A program made the translations under genes and the position numbers. The notes beneath the pieces were generated by a model, which worked only from the letters and a program-made list of their open reading frames with translations, made no database searches and was not told where the DNA came from. From the NCBI RefSeq assembly GCF_019091085.1, contig NZ_JAGXJY010000002.1:469683-533682 (forward strand): a stretch of 64,000 nucleotides of DNA. Direction: 5' to 3'. Below, in pieces: positions 34,803 to 42,919 of the stretch. Every line of letters starts with the position of its first letter. Position 1 is the first letter of the stretch. Source of the stretch: Mesorhizobium sp. GbtcB19 (GTDB taxonomy: Bacteria; Pseudomonadota; Alphaproteobacteria; Rhizobiales; Rhizobiaceae).

Positions 34803-36364
34803 GCCACCTCCATTCCGTGTTCGGCGTGGCCCGGCTCGGCGCCGCCCATCAACAGGCCGATCTTCTCGAAAGTCGCCTCGGCGATCGGCAGCGGTTTCGA
34901 CAGTTCGCCATTGTGCATGACGGCGATCGCGTCCGACAGTTCGAACAATTCATCGAGGTCCTGGCTGATGACCAGCACCGCGGAACCGCTGCGGGCAAGC
35001 TCGATCAGCGCCTGGCGGATATGCGCGGCAGCGCCGGCGTCGACGCCCCAGGTCGGCTGGTTGACGATCATGACGCTCGGCTTGCGGTCGAGCTCGCGGC
35101 CGACGATGAATTTCTGCAAATTGCCGCCAGACAGCGCGGCCGCCTCCGGATCGGGGGCGCTCTTGCGCACGTCCATGGCCGTGATGATGCGCTGGGCGGC
35201 GCTGTAGACGGAGCCGTTCTTGACCATACCGCCCGAGCCGACGAAAGCCTTGCCGTCGGTGGCGTGGCGCGAGAGCAGCAGGTTCTCCGAGAGCTTCATG
35301 CGCGGCGCCGCGCCGTGGCCGAGGCGCTCTTCCGGCACGAAGGCAGCCCCCATCAGGCGCCGTCCGGTAATGGAGATTGCGCCGGCATCCTTGCCACGGA
35401 TGCGCACGGAACCGGCATCCTGCTGCAGCACCTCGCCGGAGACGGATTCGAAGAACTCGCCCTGGCCGTTGCCGGCAACACCGGCAATGCCGATCACTTC
35501 GCCGGCGCGCACGGTGAGGTTGATGTTCTTGAGCGGGATGGCGAAGGGCGTCGCCGGCTTGCGGCTGAGGCCGCGGATCTCCAGCAGCGCCGGCGCTGTC
35601 TCGATGCCTTCCGCCGGCGCGCGCACCACAGCCTTCACCTCGCTGCCGACCATCATGCGGGCAAGCGACGCGGCCGTCTCCTCACGCGGATTGCAATGGC
35701 CGACAACCTTGCCGTGGCGCAGCACGGTGGCGCGGTCGCAGATGCGCTTGACCTCTTCCAGCCGGTGCGAAATGTAGAGGATCGATTTGCCTTCCGAGCG
35801 CAGCCGTTCCAGCGTTTCGAACAGCTTGTCGGCTTCCTGCGGCGTCAGCACCGAGGTCGGCTCGTCGAGGATGATGAGCTGCGGCGTCTGCAGGAGGCAG
35901 CGGATGATCTCGATGCGCTGGCGTTCGCCGACGGAGAGGTCGCCGACCAGCGAGTCCGGATCGAGCGGCAGGCCATAGCTGAAGGACAGCGCCCTCGCCT
36001 TTGCGGCAATGGTGCTGATCGGCGAGCCGTCATTGAGCGAAAGCGCGATGTTCTCGGCAGCCGTCAGCGCCTCGAACAGCGAGAAGTGCTGGAACACCAT
36101 GCCGATGCCCAGCTTCTTGGCCACGCCCGGGCTGGTGATCTTGACCGGCTTGCCGTCCCAGAAGATCTCGCCCGAATTCGGCTCGAGCGATCCGAACAGC
36201 ATCTTGACCAGCGTCGACTTGCCGGCGCCGTTTTCGCCGAGCAACGCATGGATTTCGCCTTTGGCGATATTGAGATCGATGTGATCGCACGCCGTCAGCG
36301 TGCCAAAAATCTTCGTAAGGCCACGAACCTCAAGCAGGTTCGCCCTGTCATGATTTGCACTCAC
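34799..36364 (-). CDS. ABC transporter ATP-binding protein, two domains (BMP/nucleoside type)
   Basis: About 521 residues from a proposed GTG at 36364. An ATG 12 nt upstream is also in frame, but it overlaps the GGGAGG that lies at the right distance before the GTG. Both halves are ATPase domains of the RbsA/MglA class: the first has a full Walker A (GENGAGKST), signature (LSVGERQRIEI) and Walker B (LIILDEPTSVL); the second has the usual degenerate P-loop (GVAGNGQGEFF) with LSGGNLQKFIVGREL. It energises uptake of the ligand bound by the BMP protein. First gene of the operon. Confidence 0.93.
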   Translation of the reverse strand: MSANHDRANLLEVRGLTKIFGTLTACDHIDLNIAKGEIHALLGENGAGKSTLVKMLFGSLEPNSGEIFWDGKPVKITSPGVAKKLGIGMVFQHFSLFEALTAAENIALSLNDGSPISTIAAKARALSFSYGLPLDPDSLVGDLSVGERQRIEIIRCLLQTPQLIILDEPTSVLTPQEADKLFETLERLRSEGKSILYISHRLEEVKRICDRATVLRHGKVVGHCNPREETAASLARMMVGSEVKAVVRAPAEGIETAPALLEIRGLSRKPATPFAIPLKNINLTVRAGEVIGIAGVAGNGQGEFFESVSGEVLQQDAGSVRIRGKDAGAISITGRRLMGAAFVPEERLGHGAAPRMKLSENLLLSRHATDGKAFVGSGGMVKNGSVYSAAQRIITAMDVRKSAPDPEAAALSGGNLQKFIVGRELDRKPSVMIVNQPTWGVDAGAAAHIRQALIELARSGSAVLVISQDLDELFELSDAIAVMHNGELSKPLPIAEATFEKIGLLMGGAEPGHAEHGMEVA

Positions 36365-36532
36365 AGTGCCTCCCATCCAGTATCCCGGATATGTTCTGTG
36401 TTCCCGAGGTCATGGTATGCGCGGCCGGCTCCCGTCGGAAAGCGGCACCCAACTTGAAAGAGCTTCAAGAATTCCAGCGGAAACTCAAGGGCTAAGATAG
36501 ACCTCTTGAGAATGACGGCAAATCCGCAGCGC

Positions 36533-36575
36533 TTTTCAGGCTTGCCGTGCCTCCGGGCACGGCAAGCCGCTGAAA
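36533..36575. repeat. Long inverted repeat (possible terminator) upstream of qor
   Basis: CTTGCCGTGCC and GGCACGGCAAG pair perfectly around a TCCG loop, and outer arms TTTTCAG / CTGAAAA extend the hairpin. It lies downstream of the quinone oxidoreductase's upstream region and close to a second, known type of palindrome. It may end transcription or be part of an intergenic mosaic element. Confidence 0.6.
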
Positions 36576-36593
36576 AACAAGGCAAGCCGGCTT

Positions 36594-36642
36594 GAGCATG
36601 ATGCCGAAAAGTGTGAAGCGGCTTTTGGGCGACATCATGCTC
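36594..36642. repeat. Rhizobial intergenic palindromic repeat
   Basis: The 49 bp begin GAGCATGATGCCGAAAAGTG and end GACATCATGCTC, with complementary ends. This matches the widespread rhizobial repeat with the consensus gagcatgatcccgaaaagtgg...atcatgctc, found in hundreds of intergenic regions. It directly precedes the stop of the qor gene. Its function is unknown; it may be an RNA hairpin. Confidence 0.7.
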
Positions 36643-36647
36643 CAGGT

Positions 36648-37625
36648 TTAAGGAATGAGGACGGTCGTTCCGGTTGTCTTGCGGGCTTCGAGATCCGCCT
36701 GCGCCTTCGCCGCGTCCTTCAGCGCATAGCGCTGGTTGATCATGATCTTCACGGCGCCGCTCCTGACCACGTCGAAAAGCGCTTCCGCCGACTTCACCAT
36801 GTCCTCCCGCCTGGCGTTGTAGACGAAGAGCGTCGGGCGCGTGGCAAACAGCGAGCCTTTCTGCGCCAGGATCGACATGGAGAAAGGCGGGATCGGCCCG
36901 GAAGACTGGCCGAAGCTGGCGAAGGTGCCGAGCGGCCGCAGGCAGTCAAGCGACGCGGGAAAGGTGTCCGCGCCGACCGAGTCGTAGACGACATCGCATT
37001 TGCGGCCCTGCGTCAGGGCCGAAACCGCGGCGACGAAATCCTGTTCCTTGTAGTTGATGACATGGTCGAAGCCATGCGCCCTCGCGAGCTCGATCTTGTC
37101 CTTGGAGCTCGCGGTGCCGATCACCGTCGCGCCGAGATGCTTCGCCCATTGGCCGAGGATGAGGCCGACGCCGCCTGCCGCCGCATGGTAGAGGATCGTG
37201 TCGCCGGCTTTCACTGGAAAGGTGCGGCGCAGGAGATATTCGGCCGTCATGCCTTTCAGCATCATTGCTGCGGCCTGCTCGTCACTGATGCCGTCAGGCA
37301 CTTTCACCACACGGTCGGCGGCGATCACCCGTTGCTCGCTATAGGCGCCGACATTGACCGCGTAGGCAACGCGATCGCCCGGCTTCAGCCAGTCGACGCC
37401 GGCGCCCAGCGCCAGCACCACGCCGGCCGCCTCGCCGCCCGGGATCAGCGGAAAGCCGCCGGGCGGCGGATAAAGCCCGGAACGGTGGTAGACGTCGATG
37501 AAGTTGAGGCCGATCGCCGTGTGCCGGATGAGGATCTGTCCTTCGCCCGGCTGGCCGGGATCGGCATCCTCGTAGGTCAGCACTTCGGGGCCGCCATGGG
37601 CGTGGATGCGGATTGCCTTGGACAT
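36648..37625 (-). CDS. qor: Quinone oxidoreductase (zeta-crystallin-like, MDR family)
   Basis: 325 residues from ATG 37625. The N-terminal GroES-like domain contains HTAIGLNFIDVYHRSGLYP, with the NFID/YYR pattern of NADPH:quinone reductases, and lacks the zinc ligands of alcohol dehydrogenases. The Rossmann motif is AAGGVGLILGQWAKHLGA near residue 150. It reduces quinones with NADPH. It stands alone with a rhizobial repeat just downstream. Confidence 0.93.
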   Translation of the reverse strand: MSKAIRIHAHGGPEVLTYEDADPGQPGEGQILIRHTAIGLNFIDVYHRSGLYPPPGGFPLIPGGEAAGVVLALGAGVDWLKPGDRVAYAVNVGAYSEQRVIAADRVVKVPDGISDEQAAAMMLKGMTAEYLLRRTFPVKAGDTILYHAAAGGVGLILGQWAKHLGATVIGTASSKDKIELARAHGFDHVINYKEQDFVAAVSALTQGRKCDVVYDSVGADTFPASLDCLRPLGTFASFGQSSGPIPPFSMSILAQKGSLFATRPTLFVYNARREDMVKSAEALFDVVRSGAVKIMINQRYALKDAAKAQADLEARKTTGTTVLIP

Positions 37626-37727
37626 CGCTCGACTCTCTTGGGTTGGGAGCATGATCCAGACCGACCATGCGCCGATAAACAGCTAGGTCAGAATGGCGAT
37701 TCAACCAACTCTTATCCTGATCCAGGC

Positions 37728-38546
37728 TCAGGACTTCCTGGCGCCCAGCTTGGGAAACATCTGCATGATGCCCCCGATGCTGGCGAGATAGAGGCCCGTG
37801 ATCGTGATGCCGATCTTGGTGAAGTCGCTGACCTGCTCGCCGAGCACGCCGATCTTGTCGTAGAAGGCGGCAAGTGCTGCCTGCGCCAGCGCCAGCGCGC
37901 CGAAGGCGCACCACAAAAGCGTCATACCGAGATTGACCGGCCGCAACCTCACCACACGCACCGGATGGATGAAATTGATCGGCACGAAGGTCAAAATGCC
38001 GGCAACCACCACCACGGCGAAAGACACCCATTGCCCCGGCTCGATGACGAACAGCGTGAACACCACCATGTTCCAGACGACCGGGAACCCTTTGAAGAAG
38101 TTCTCCTTCGTCTTCATGCCCGTGTCGGCGTAATAGATCGCGCTGGAGACGACGATGATGGCCGCCGACAAGAAGGACAGGTTTTCGCCCATGAAGCCGC
38201 GCTGATAGAGCGCGAAGGCCGGGATGAGCACGTAGGTGACATAGTCGATGATGTTGTCGAGCAACTCCCCCGACCATGTCGGCAGGATTTCCTTGACCTC
38301 GAGCTTGCGGGCGATCGGCCCGTCGATGCCGTCGACGAACAATGCCAGCCCCAACCACCAGAACATCGAGGTCCAGCGCTCTTCGCTCGCCGCCACCAGT
38401 GACAGGAAGGCCAGGAACGAACCCGACGCTGTAAGCAGATGCACCGAAAAAGCGCGCGCCTGCGGCCACGTCACCTTTTTCTTCGGCAACGGAAGCCGCT
38501 CCGCTATCTTCTTGGCCGCTTTGCGGGCCGCTGTGTTCTTGCTCAC
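37728..38546 (-). CDS. pcs: Phosphatidylcholine synthase
   Basis: 272 residues from GTG 38546, overlapping the preceding stop as GTGA. Eight or so membrane helices surround the CDP-alcohol phosphotransferase motif DG-x2-AR-x8-G-x3-D-x3-D, seen as DGIDGPIARKLEVKEILPTW followed by SGELLDNIID. The enzyme joins choline to CDP-diacylglycerol in one step to form phosphatidylcholine, a hallmark of rhizobia, Brucella and Agrobacterium. Here it is coupled to a DUF1326 and a DUF2182 gene. Confidence 0.95.
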   Translation of the reverse strand: MSKNTAARKAAKKIAERLPLPKKKVTWPQARAFSVHLLTASGSFLAFLSLVAASEERWTSMFWWLGLALFVDGIDGPIARKLEVKEILPTWSGELLDNIIDYVTYVLIPAFALYQRGFMGENLSFLSAAIIVVSSAIYYADTGMKTKENFFKGFPVVWNMVVFTLFVIEPGQWVSFAVVVVAGILTFVPINFIHPVRVVRLRPVNLGMTLLWCAFGALALAQAALAAFYDKIGVLGEQVSDFTKIGITITGLYLASIGGIMQMFPKLGARKS

Positions 38547-39157
38547 GGTCCCCGCCAGTCCAGCTTGCAGATCTCGGCCGAGCGGCCGGCGAAATTCCAG
38601 TTGCGGCCGAAGGCGCGCATCTTGCTCTTGTCGGACTTCGCCACGATGATTTCCGGCGCGATCCAATATTCGGAATTGGTGATCACCGTATCCTTCTCGC
38701 GGTCCTTGCCGGGAACCGGCGTCACCGCGCCGTCGATAATCCGCGGTATCTGGAAGACGCGCGTCTTGTCGCGCGTCTCATAGGTGATCGGCACCTGCTC
38801 GGCGCCCAGGAACTTCCCGACGAGGATCGACAGGAGCGAGGTGGTGCCGCCGGCCTTGCCGGTGAAGATCTTGGTCAGCGCCTTGACCGCATAGACCGAG
38901 GCGCGCTTGTCGATGAACAGGCCGGCGGTCCAGTTGCCGCGGCTCATATAGCCGGGGATTTCCATGATCAGGCCGAGATTGAGGCCCGAAAGGTCGACCT
39001 CGCCGAAATGGCCGGCATCGATACGGAAGCCCGCCCAGGTCTGGCAGTAGCCTTCCGTCGGCGGATGGCTGCCGAGCGACAGCACACAGGGACAGAAAAC
39101 CGTGCAATTGCAGGAGAGTACCAGCTCCCCTTTCATCGCCCAGCTTTGGTCGGTCAT
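38543..39157 (-). CDS. DUF1326 domain protein
   Basis: 204 residues. It begins WAMKGELVLSCNCTVFCPCV, with the clustered Cys (C-N-C...C-P-C) typical of DUF1326; these are thought to bind a metal. Further motifs are GLNLGLIMEIPGYMSRGNW and KRASVYAVKALTKIF. Family members nearly always lie beside a DUF2182 membrane protein, as here (12 nt upstream). The stop overlaps the pcs start, so all three are probably made from one transcript. Function unknown. Confidence 0.9.
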   Translation of the reverse strand: MTDQSWAMKGELVLSCNCTVFCPCVLSLGSHPPTEGYCQTWAGFRIDAGHFGEVDLSGLNLGLIMEIPGYMSRGNWTAGLFIDKRASVYAVKALTKIFTGKAGGTTSLLSILVGKFLGAEQVPITYETRDKTRVFQIPRIIDGAVTPVPGKDREKDTVITNSEYWIAPEIIVAKSDKSKMRAFGRNWNFAGRSAEICKLDWRGP

Positions 39158-39169
39158 CGAACTCTCCCC

Positions 39170-40066
39170 TTACGCCGAAACTAATAGCAGGGCAGCCGCC
39201 CACACAAGCAGTATCGCACCGGCAACCCGGCTGGCCACCCTGCCGGTGGTCTGTTTCTCGATCAGGGTGAACAGGCCGATCAGCGCCATCCAGAAGACGT
39301 TCATTGCGCCGACGGCAAACATCACCAGCATCAGCGCCCAGCAGCAACCGAGGCACCAGACACCCTGCTCCAGCCCTAAACGGAAGATGCGGCCCGGTTT
39401 CGCGCTCCAATTGGCGAACAGGATCGAGAACGGGTTGCGGCATTTCTCCAGGCATGCCTGTTTCAGGCCGCTGAATTGATAGAGGCCGGCGACGAGCAGA
39501 CCGGCGGCGGCGGCAAGCCCGATGGCGGGATCAAGCAGCCGGCCGGAACCGGCAAAGGCGTAGACCGCGAGCGTCAGCACGGTGAAAGCGGCGGATGCGC
39601 CGAGCCATGTGGTGAGGTATCCGGCGACGAGCACCAGCGGATGAACGACCGGCTCGCCCTTGAACCTCGCCGTGTCGGCGATTTCGCAATAGGTGCGGAT
39701 CAACGGCGCCGCCGACGGCAGCATCGTCGCCACGGCCATCAGGAACCACATCAGCACGAGCGCCGGCGCTTGCAGGCCGGTTGAGCCGGCCAGCGGCGCC
39801 GGCGCAAGGCAAAGCGCGAAGAACCGGTCCAGGAAATCCGGTAGCGGCAGGCTCGGCAAATTCTTCAGCAGCATATCGCCGGGAGCCCCGACAAGCCGGC
39901 TTTCAGCGCCGCGGATCGCCATTGCGCCGAGAAGGACCCAGGCAAAGGCGATGCCGATCCCGATCGTCAGCATCACAGCGAGGCGCGGACTGCGCGCCAC
40001 GCCCGCCGTGGCGCGGCCGGCGCGGTCGAGATGGCTGAAATCGTGCTGCTCGCCGCTCATGGCCAT
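39170..40066 (-). CDS. DUF2182 integral membrane protein (metal-associated)
   Basis: About 298 residues from ATG 40066 (another ATG 6 nt later is equally possible; neither has a clear ribosome-binding site). Six to eight membrane helices; MWFLMAVATMLPSAAPLIRTY and, near the C-terminus, the YQFSGLKQACLEKCRNP Cys motif mark the DUF2182 family, whose Met- and Cys-rich helices suggest metal transfer. It pairs with the DUF1326 protein. Divergent from the UbiH-like gene. Confidence 0.88.
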   Translation of the reverse strand: MAMSGEQHDFSHLDRAGRATAGVARSPRLAVMLTIGIGIAFAWVLLGAMAIRGAESRLVGAPGDMLLKNLPSLPLPDFLDRFFALCLAPAPLAGSTGLQAPALVLMWFLMAVATMLPSAAPLIRTYCEIADTARFKGEPVVHPLVLVAGYLTTWLGASAAFTVLTLAVYAFAGSGRLLDPAIGLAAAAGLLVAGLYQFSGLKQACLEKCRNPFSILFANWSAKPGRIFRLGLEQGVWCLGCCWALMLVMFAVGAMNVFWMALIGLFTLIEKQTTGRVASRVAGAILLVWAAALLLVSA

Positions 40067-40161
40067 CGAATGGGCTGAATCGCCGCGTTGATCAAGCCGG
40101 CCGGTCTGACCTATATCCACATAAAGGCCCGACGGGTCGCCTCTCATCGTGGAAGCCTGGC

Positions 40162-41373
40162 GTGGAGCACAACGAAAAAGCCCGCATCCTGGTTGCCGGC
40201 AGCGGCCCGGCGGGCCTGATCGCCGCGCTCGGCTTCGCAGAGGCCGGCTTTGATGTGACGCTGGTCGGCCCGGATGCCAACAGCGCCGACGGCCGCACCA
40301 CGGCGCTCATGAATCCGGCCCTGAAAGTCCTGGATCGGCTGGGCATACTTGCCGAACTGAAGCCGCAGGCGGCGGCGCTCAAGGTGATGCGCATCGTCGA
40401 CGCCACCCGGCGACTGATCCGCAGCCCGACCGTCACCTTTCGCGCCAGCGAGATCAGCGAGGAACAGTTCGGGCTCAACCTGCCGAACAAGGTTCTTGTC
40501 CCGATCCTCGCCAGGGCCGTTTCAGCTCACGGTGGCATCCAATGGCTGAAATCCATCGTCGAATCGTGGCGGCTTGACGCCGATCAGGCCCATGCAAGGC
40601 TGGCCGACGGCAGCGAAGTCTCCGCGTCCCTGGCGGTCGCCGCAGACGGGCGCCTGTCTCCGGCACGGGAAGCCGCCGGTATTCGCGCCTCGGCGCGGCC
40701 TTATCCGCAATCGGCGCTCGTTCTCAATTTCGGCCATCGCAGCGAGCACGGCTTCGTTTCGACCGAATTCCACACCGAGACGGGACCGTTCACGCAGGTG
40801 CCGCTGCCAGGCAAGCGTTCGAGCCTTGTCTGGGTGGTGAAACCGGAAACGGCACAGGAGCTTGCGGCGCTCGACGACGCAACCTTGTCGGCGCGTGTCG
40901 AGGAGCAGATGCAGTCGATGCTCGGCCGGGTCACGGTCGAGCCCGGCCGCCAAGTCTATCCTTTGTCCGCGGCCTCGCCCGGCCGCTTCGCGCAAAACCG
41001 CGTCGCGCTCGTCGGCGAGGCGGCGCATGTGTTTCCGCCGATCGGGGCGCAAGGCCTCAACCTCGGCATCAGGGATATCGACGAACTGATTGGAATCGCC
41101 TCCGAAAACCGAGACGATCCCGGGGCGCGCAAGGCGCTCGCCGCCTATGACACCAGGCGCAGGCCCGATATATGGGCACGCAGCGGCGCGGTGAACCTGC
41201 TCAACATGTCGCTGCTGTCCGACATGCTGCCGGCCCAGCTGGCGCGCAGCGCCGGCCTCAATGCGCTGGGCAGCTTCGCGCCATTGCGCGCCTTCTTCAT
41301 GCGCGAGGGATTGCGGCCAGGCAGCGGTTTTCGTGCCATTACCGGCGGCCTGCGCAAACCGGCTGGGCATTAG
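40162..41373 (+). CDS. FAD-dependent monooxygenase of the UbiH/COQ6 family
   Basis: 403 residues from a GTG at 40162. The FAD-binding Rossmann motif GSGPAGLIAALGFAEAG is at residues 14-30, the middle DG motif appears as AADGRLSPAREAAGI, and the second FAD motif is RVALVGEAAHVFPPIGAQGLN near residue 290 (GDAAH/P form). It hydroxylates the benzene ring during ubiquinone synthesis; which ring position (UbiH, UbiF or UbiI-like, or the promiscuous alphaproteobacterial UbiL/UbiM) cannot be told from the sequence. Confidence 0.88.
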   Translation: MEHNEKARILVAGSGPAGLIAALGFAEAGFDVTLVGPDANSADGRTTALMNPALKVLDRLGILAELKPQAAALKVMRIVDATRRLIRSPTVTFRASEISEEQFGLNLPNKVLVPILARAVSAHGGIQWLKSIVESWRLDADQAHARLADGSEVSASLAVAADGRLSPAREAAGIRASARPYPQSALVLNFGHRSEHGFVSTEFHTETGPFTQVPLPGKRSSLVWVVKPETAQELAALDDATLSARVEEQMQSMLGRVTVEPGRQVYPLSAASPGRFAQNRVALVGEAAHVFPPIGAQGLNLGIRDIDELIGIASENRDDPGARKALAAYDTRRRPDIWARSGAVNLLNMSLLSDMLPAQLARSAGLNALGSFAPLRAFFMREGLRPGSGFRAITGGLRKPAGH

Positions 41374-41570
41374 AGTTCACACACTGCGTCTTCCACGCCG
41401 CTGCGAAACCTTACGCGCGGCGCATCCGTGACTTGCGGCATGGGTCGCGGCATTGAATTGAGGCGGCACCTGCGCCAAATAGGCAACAGCCCGAAAGTCG
41501 GGGTCGATTTTTGTCGGCGTAACGCGTAATTTCAAGGTGTTAGGGGCGCTTTGCTTAGCAAGGACGCCCG

Positions 41571-41906
41571 ATGGTGAGTGCGATGAAAACGGCCAAGTTC
41601 TCGATCGGGCAAGTGGTTCGCCATCGGCTCTTTCCGTTCCGTGGCGTGATCTTCGACGTCGATCCCGAATTCGCCAACACCGAGGAGTGGTACGAAGCTA
41701 TTCCCGCCGACGTGCGTCCGCGCAAGGACCAGCCTTTCTACCATCTTCTCGCGGAGAATTCGGAGACCGAATACATCGCCTACGTGTCCGAGCAGAATCT
41801 GCTCGAGGACCAGTCGGGCGAACCGGTGCGGCATCCGCAGATCGGCGAGATGTTCGACAAGCTGCCGGACGGCCGATACGAGCCGAAGCGCCAGTCGAAG
41901 CACTGA
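41571..41906 (+). CDS. hspQ: Heat-shock protein HspQ (YccV-like hemimethylated-DNA-binding fold)
   Basis: 111 residues, with AAGGA 7 nt before the ATG; a second in-frame ATG at 41583 gives the more usual MKTAKFSIGQVVRH start. The signature stretch RLFPFRGVIFDVDPEFANTE continues with EWYEAIP and FYHLLAENSETEYIAYVSEQNL, matching HspQ. HspQ modulates the Lon protease and is a heat-inducible factor in enterobacteria. Single gene followed by a bidirectional terminator. Confidence 0.92.
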   Translation: MVSAMKTAKFSIGQVVRHRLFPFRGVIFDVDPEFANTEEWYEAIPADVRPRKDQPFYHLLAENSETEYIAYVSEQNLLEDQSGEPVRHPQIGEMFDKLPDGRYEPKRQSKH

Positions 41907-41950
41907 GGGCAAACCCAGCGCGAACCGGTGGCCCATATGGCGGCGACAAC

Positions 41951-41985
41951 AAAAAAGCGGGGCGAATTGCCCCGCTTTTTGTTTT
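41951..41985. terminator. Bidirectional terminator between hspQ and the IalB-like gene
   Basis: Stem GCGGGGC / GCCCCGC around GAATT, with an A-run before and a T-run after it, so it can serve both convergent genes. Confidence 0.9.
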
Positions 41986-42004
41986 CCGGACGGCGCTTGC
42001 GCGA

Positions 42005-42625
42005 TCAGTTCGCGGTCTTGGCCTTGTCCTGCTCGTCCTTGAGCTTCTTGGCGAAGTCCTGGTTGTTCTTGGCGACGAAGTCCTGCAGCTTCTTCTGCCG
42101 GTCCTCGATGTCCGACTGCTGCAGCGGCGGGCCGTCATAGGCGCCGCTGAAGCCGCTGAGCGCGATCTTGATCGGGTTCGGCTGGTTCTGGAAGTTGATC
42201 GACGTGAGCGTGATCCCCTGCCCCTTCTTGAAGGAGGCGATGAGCTGGTCGCTCAGCGGCACTTCCGCCACGCAGCGATCCGGGAAACAGATCACATAGT
42301 CGAGCTTCTGCGCCTTGCCGGCATCGATCTGCAGCGCAATGCCCGGGGGCACGAGGCGGCCGGTCGGAACCGTGACCTGGAAGACCTTTCGGTTCACCTT
42401 GCCCTTGAGCTCGATCAGGCTGACGCCGGTGACGAGCTGGCCGTTGCCTGCGGTGACGATGTTCTGCACGTTGCAGATGTCGACGTCTTCCTGCTTGGTG
42501 CAGGCCTTGAACCAGCCCTGAGGAATCTGCGGCTGCTGCTGAGCCGAGGCGGTGAAAAGCCCGGCGCCCAGAACGCCGACCACGCCTGCGGCCAGCACCG
42601 AAAGGCGGTACGCGTTGATCGTCAT
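42005..42625 (-). CDS. Invasion-associated locus B (IalB) family protein
   Basis: 206 residues from ATG 42625 (a GTG 9 nt upstream is also in frame). A signal peptide (AYRLSVLAAGVVGVLGAGLF...ASA) is followed by QGWFKACTKQEDVDICNVQN, GVSLIELKGKVNRKVFQVTVP, GKAQKLDYVICFPDRCVAE and IKIALSGFSGAYDG, the conserved IalB run with paired cysteines. The C-terminus is a charged helix. In Bartonella, IalB helps entry into red cells; in free-living rhizobia the role is unknown. Confidence 0.9.
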   Translation of the reverse strand: MTINAYRLSVLAAGVVGVLGAGLFTASAQQQPQIPQGWFKACTKQEDVDICNVQNIVTAGNGQLVTGVSLIELKGKVNRKVFQVTVPTGRLVPPGIALQIDAGKAQKLDYVICFPDRCVAEVPLSDQLIASFKKGQGITLTSINFQNQPNPIKIALSGFSGAYDGPPLQQSDIEDRQKKLQDFVAKNNQDFAKKLKDEQDKAKTAN

Positions 42626-42687
42626 ATGGTGCACTTTCCTCTCAAATGATCCGGGGACCGGCTTCTTCGTGCCGTGTGGTCCAGCTA

Positions 42688-42712
42688 CCTGTTGCCCAAA
42701 TGAGGCAACAGG
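42688..42712. repeat. Perfect inverted repeat upstream of the IalB-like gene
   Basis: CCTGTTGCC and GGCAACAGG pair perfectly around CAAATGA. It lies 63 nt upstream of the IalB start, where an operator or an early transcript hairpin would be expected. No run of T follows on either strand, so it is not a normal terminator. Confidence 0.5.
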
Positions 42713-42919
42713 ATGACTTCGGAGCGCGTGTTACACTGCCAGCGGCGCCGAATCCAGCCCGGTTTCCGCGATTTCTTCGTGGTTTCGTGTCTCCAGGGTG
42801 AGCCTCGATTGACGATGCGCCGGTCGAACCCGATTCCCATTGGCGCGCCGATTCAATCGGGGGACGAAATGCTCTAGGGTGCATGGCGAATCACAAACCC
42901 GCCCGGCTAGGAGACGGTC

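Noticed and set aside
41374-41570. Heat-shock (sigma-32) promoter of hspQ
   Set aside because: A weak TTGAA-like element is visible near 41454, but no second element at the right distance that I could defend.
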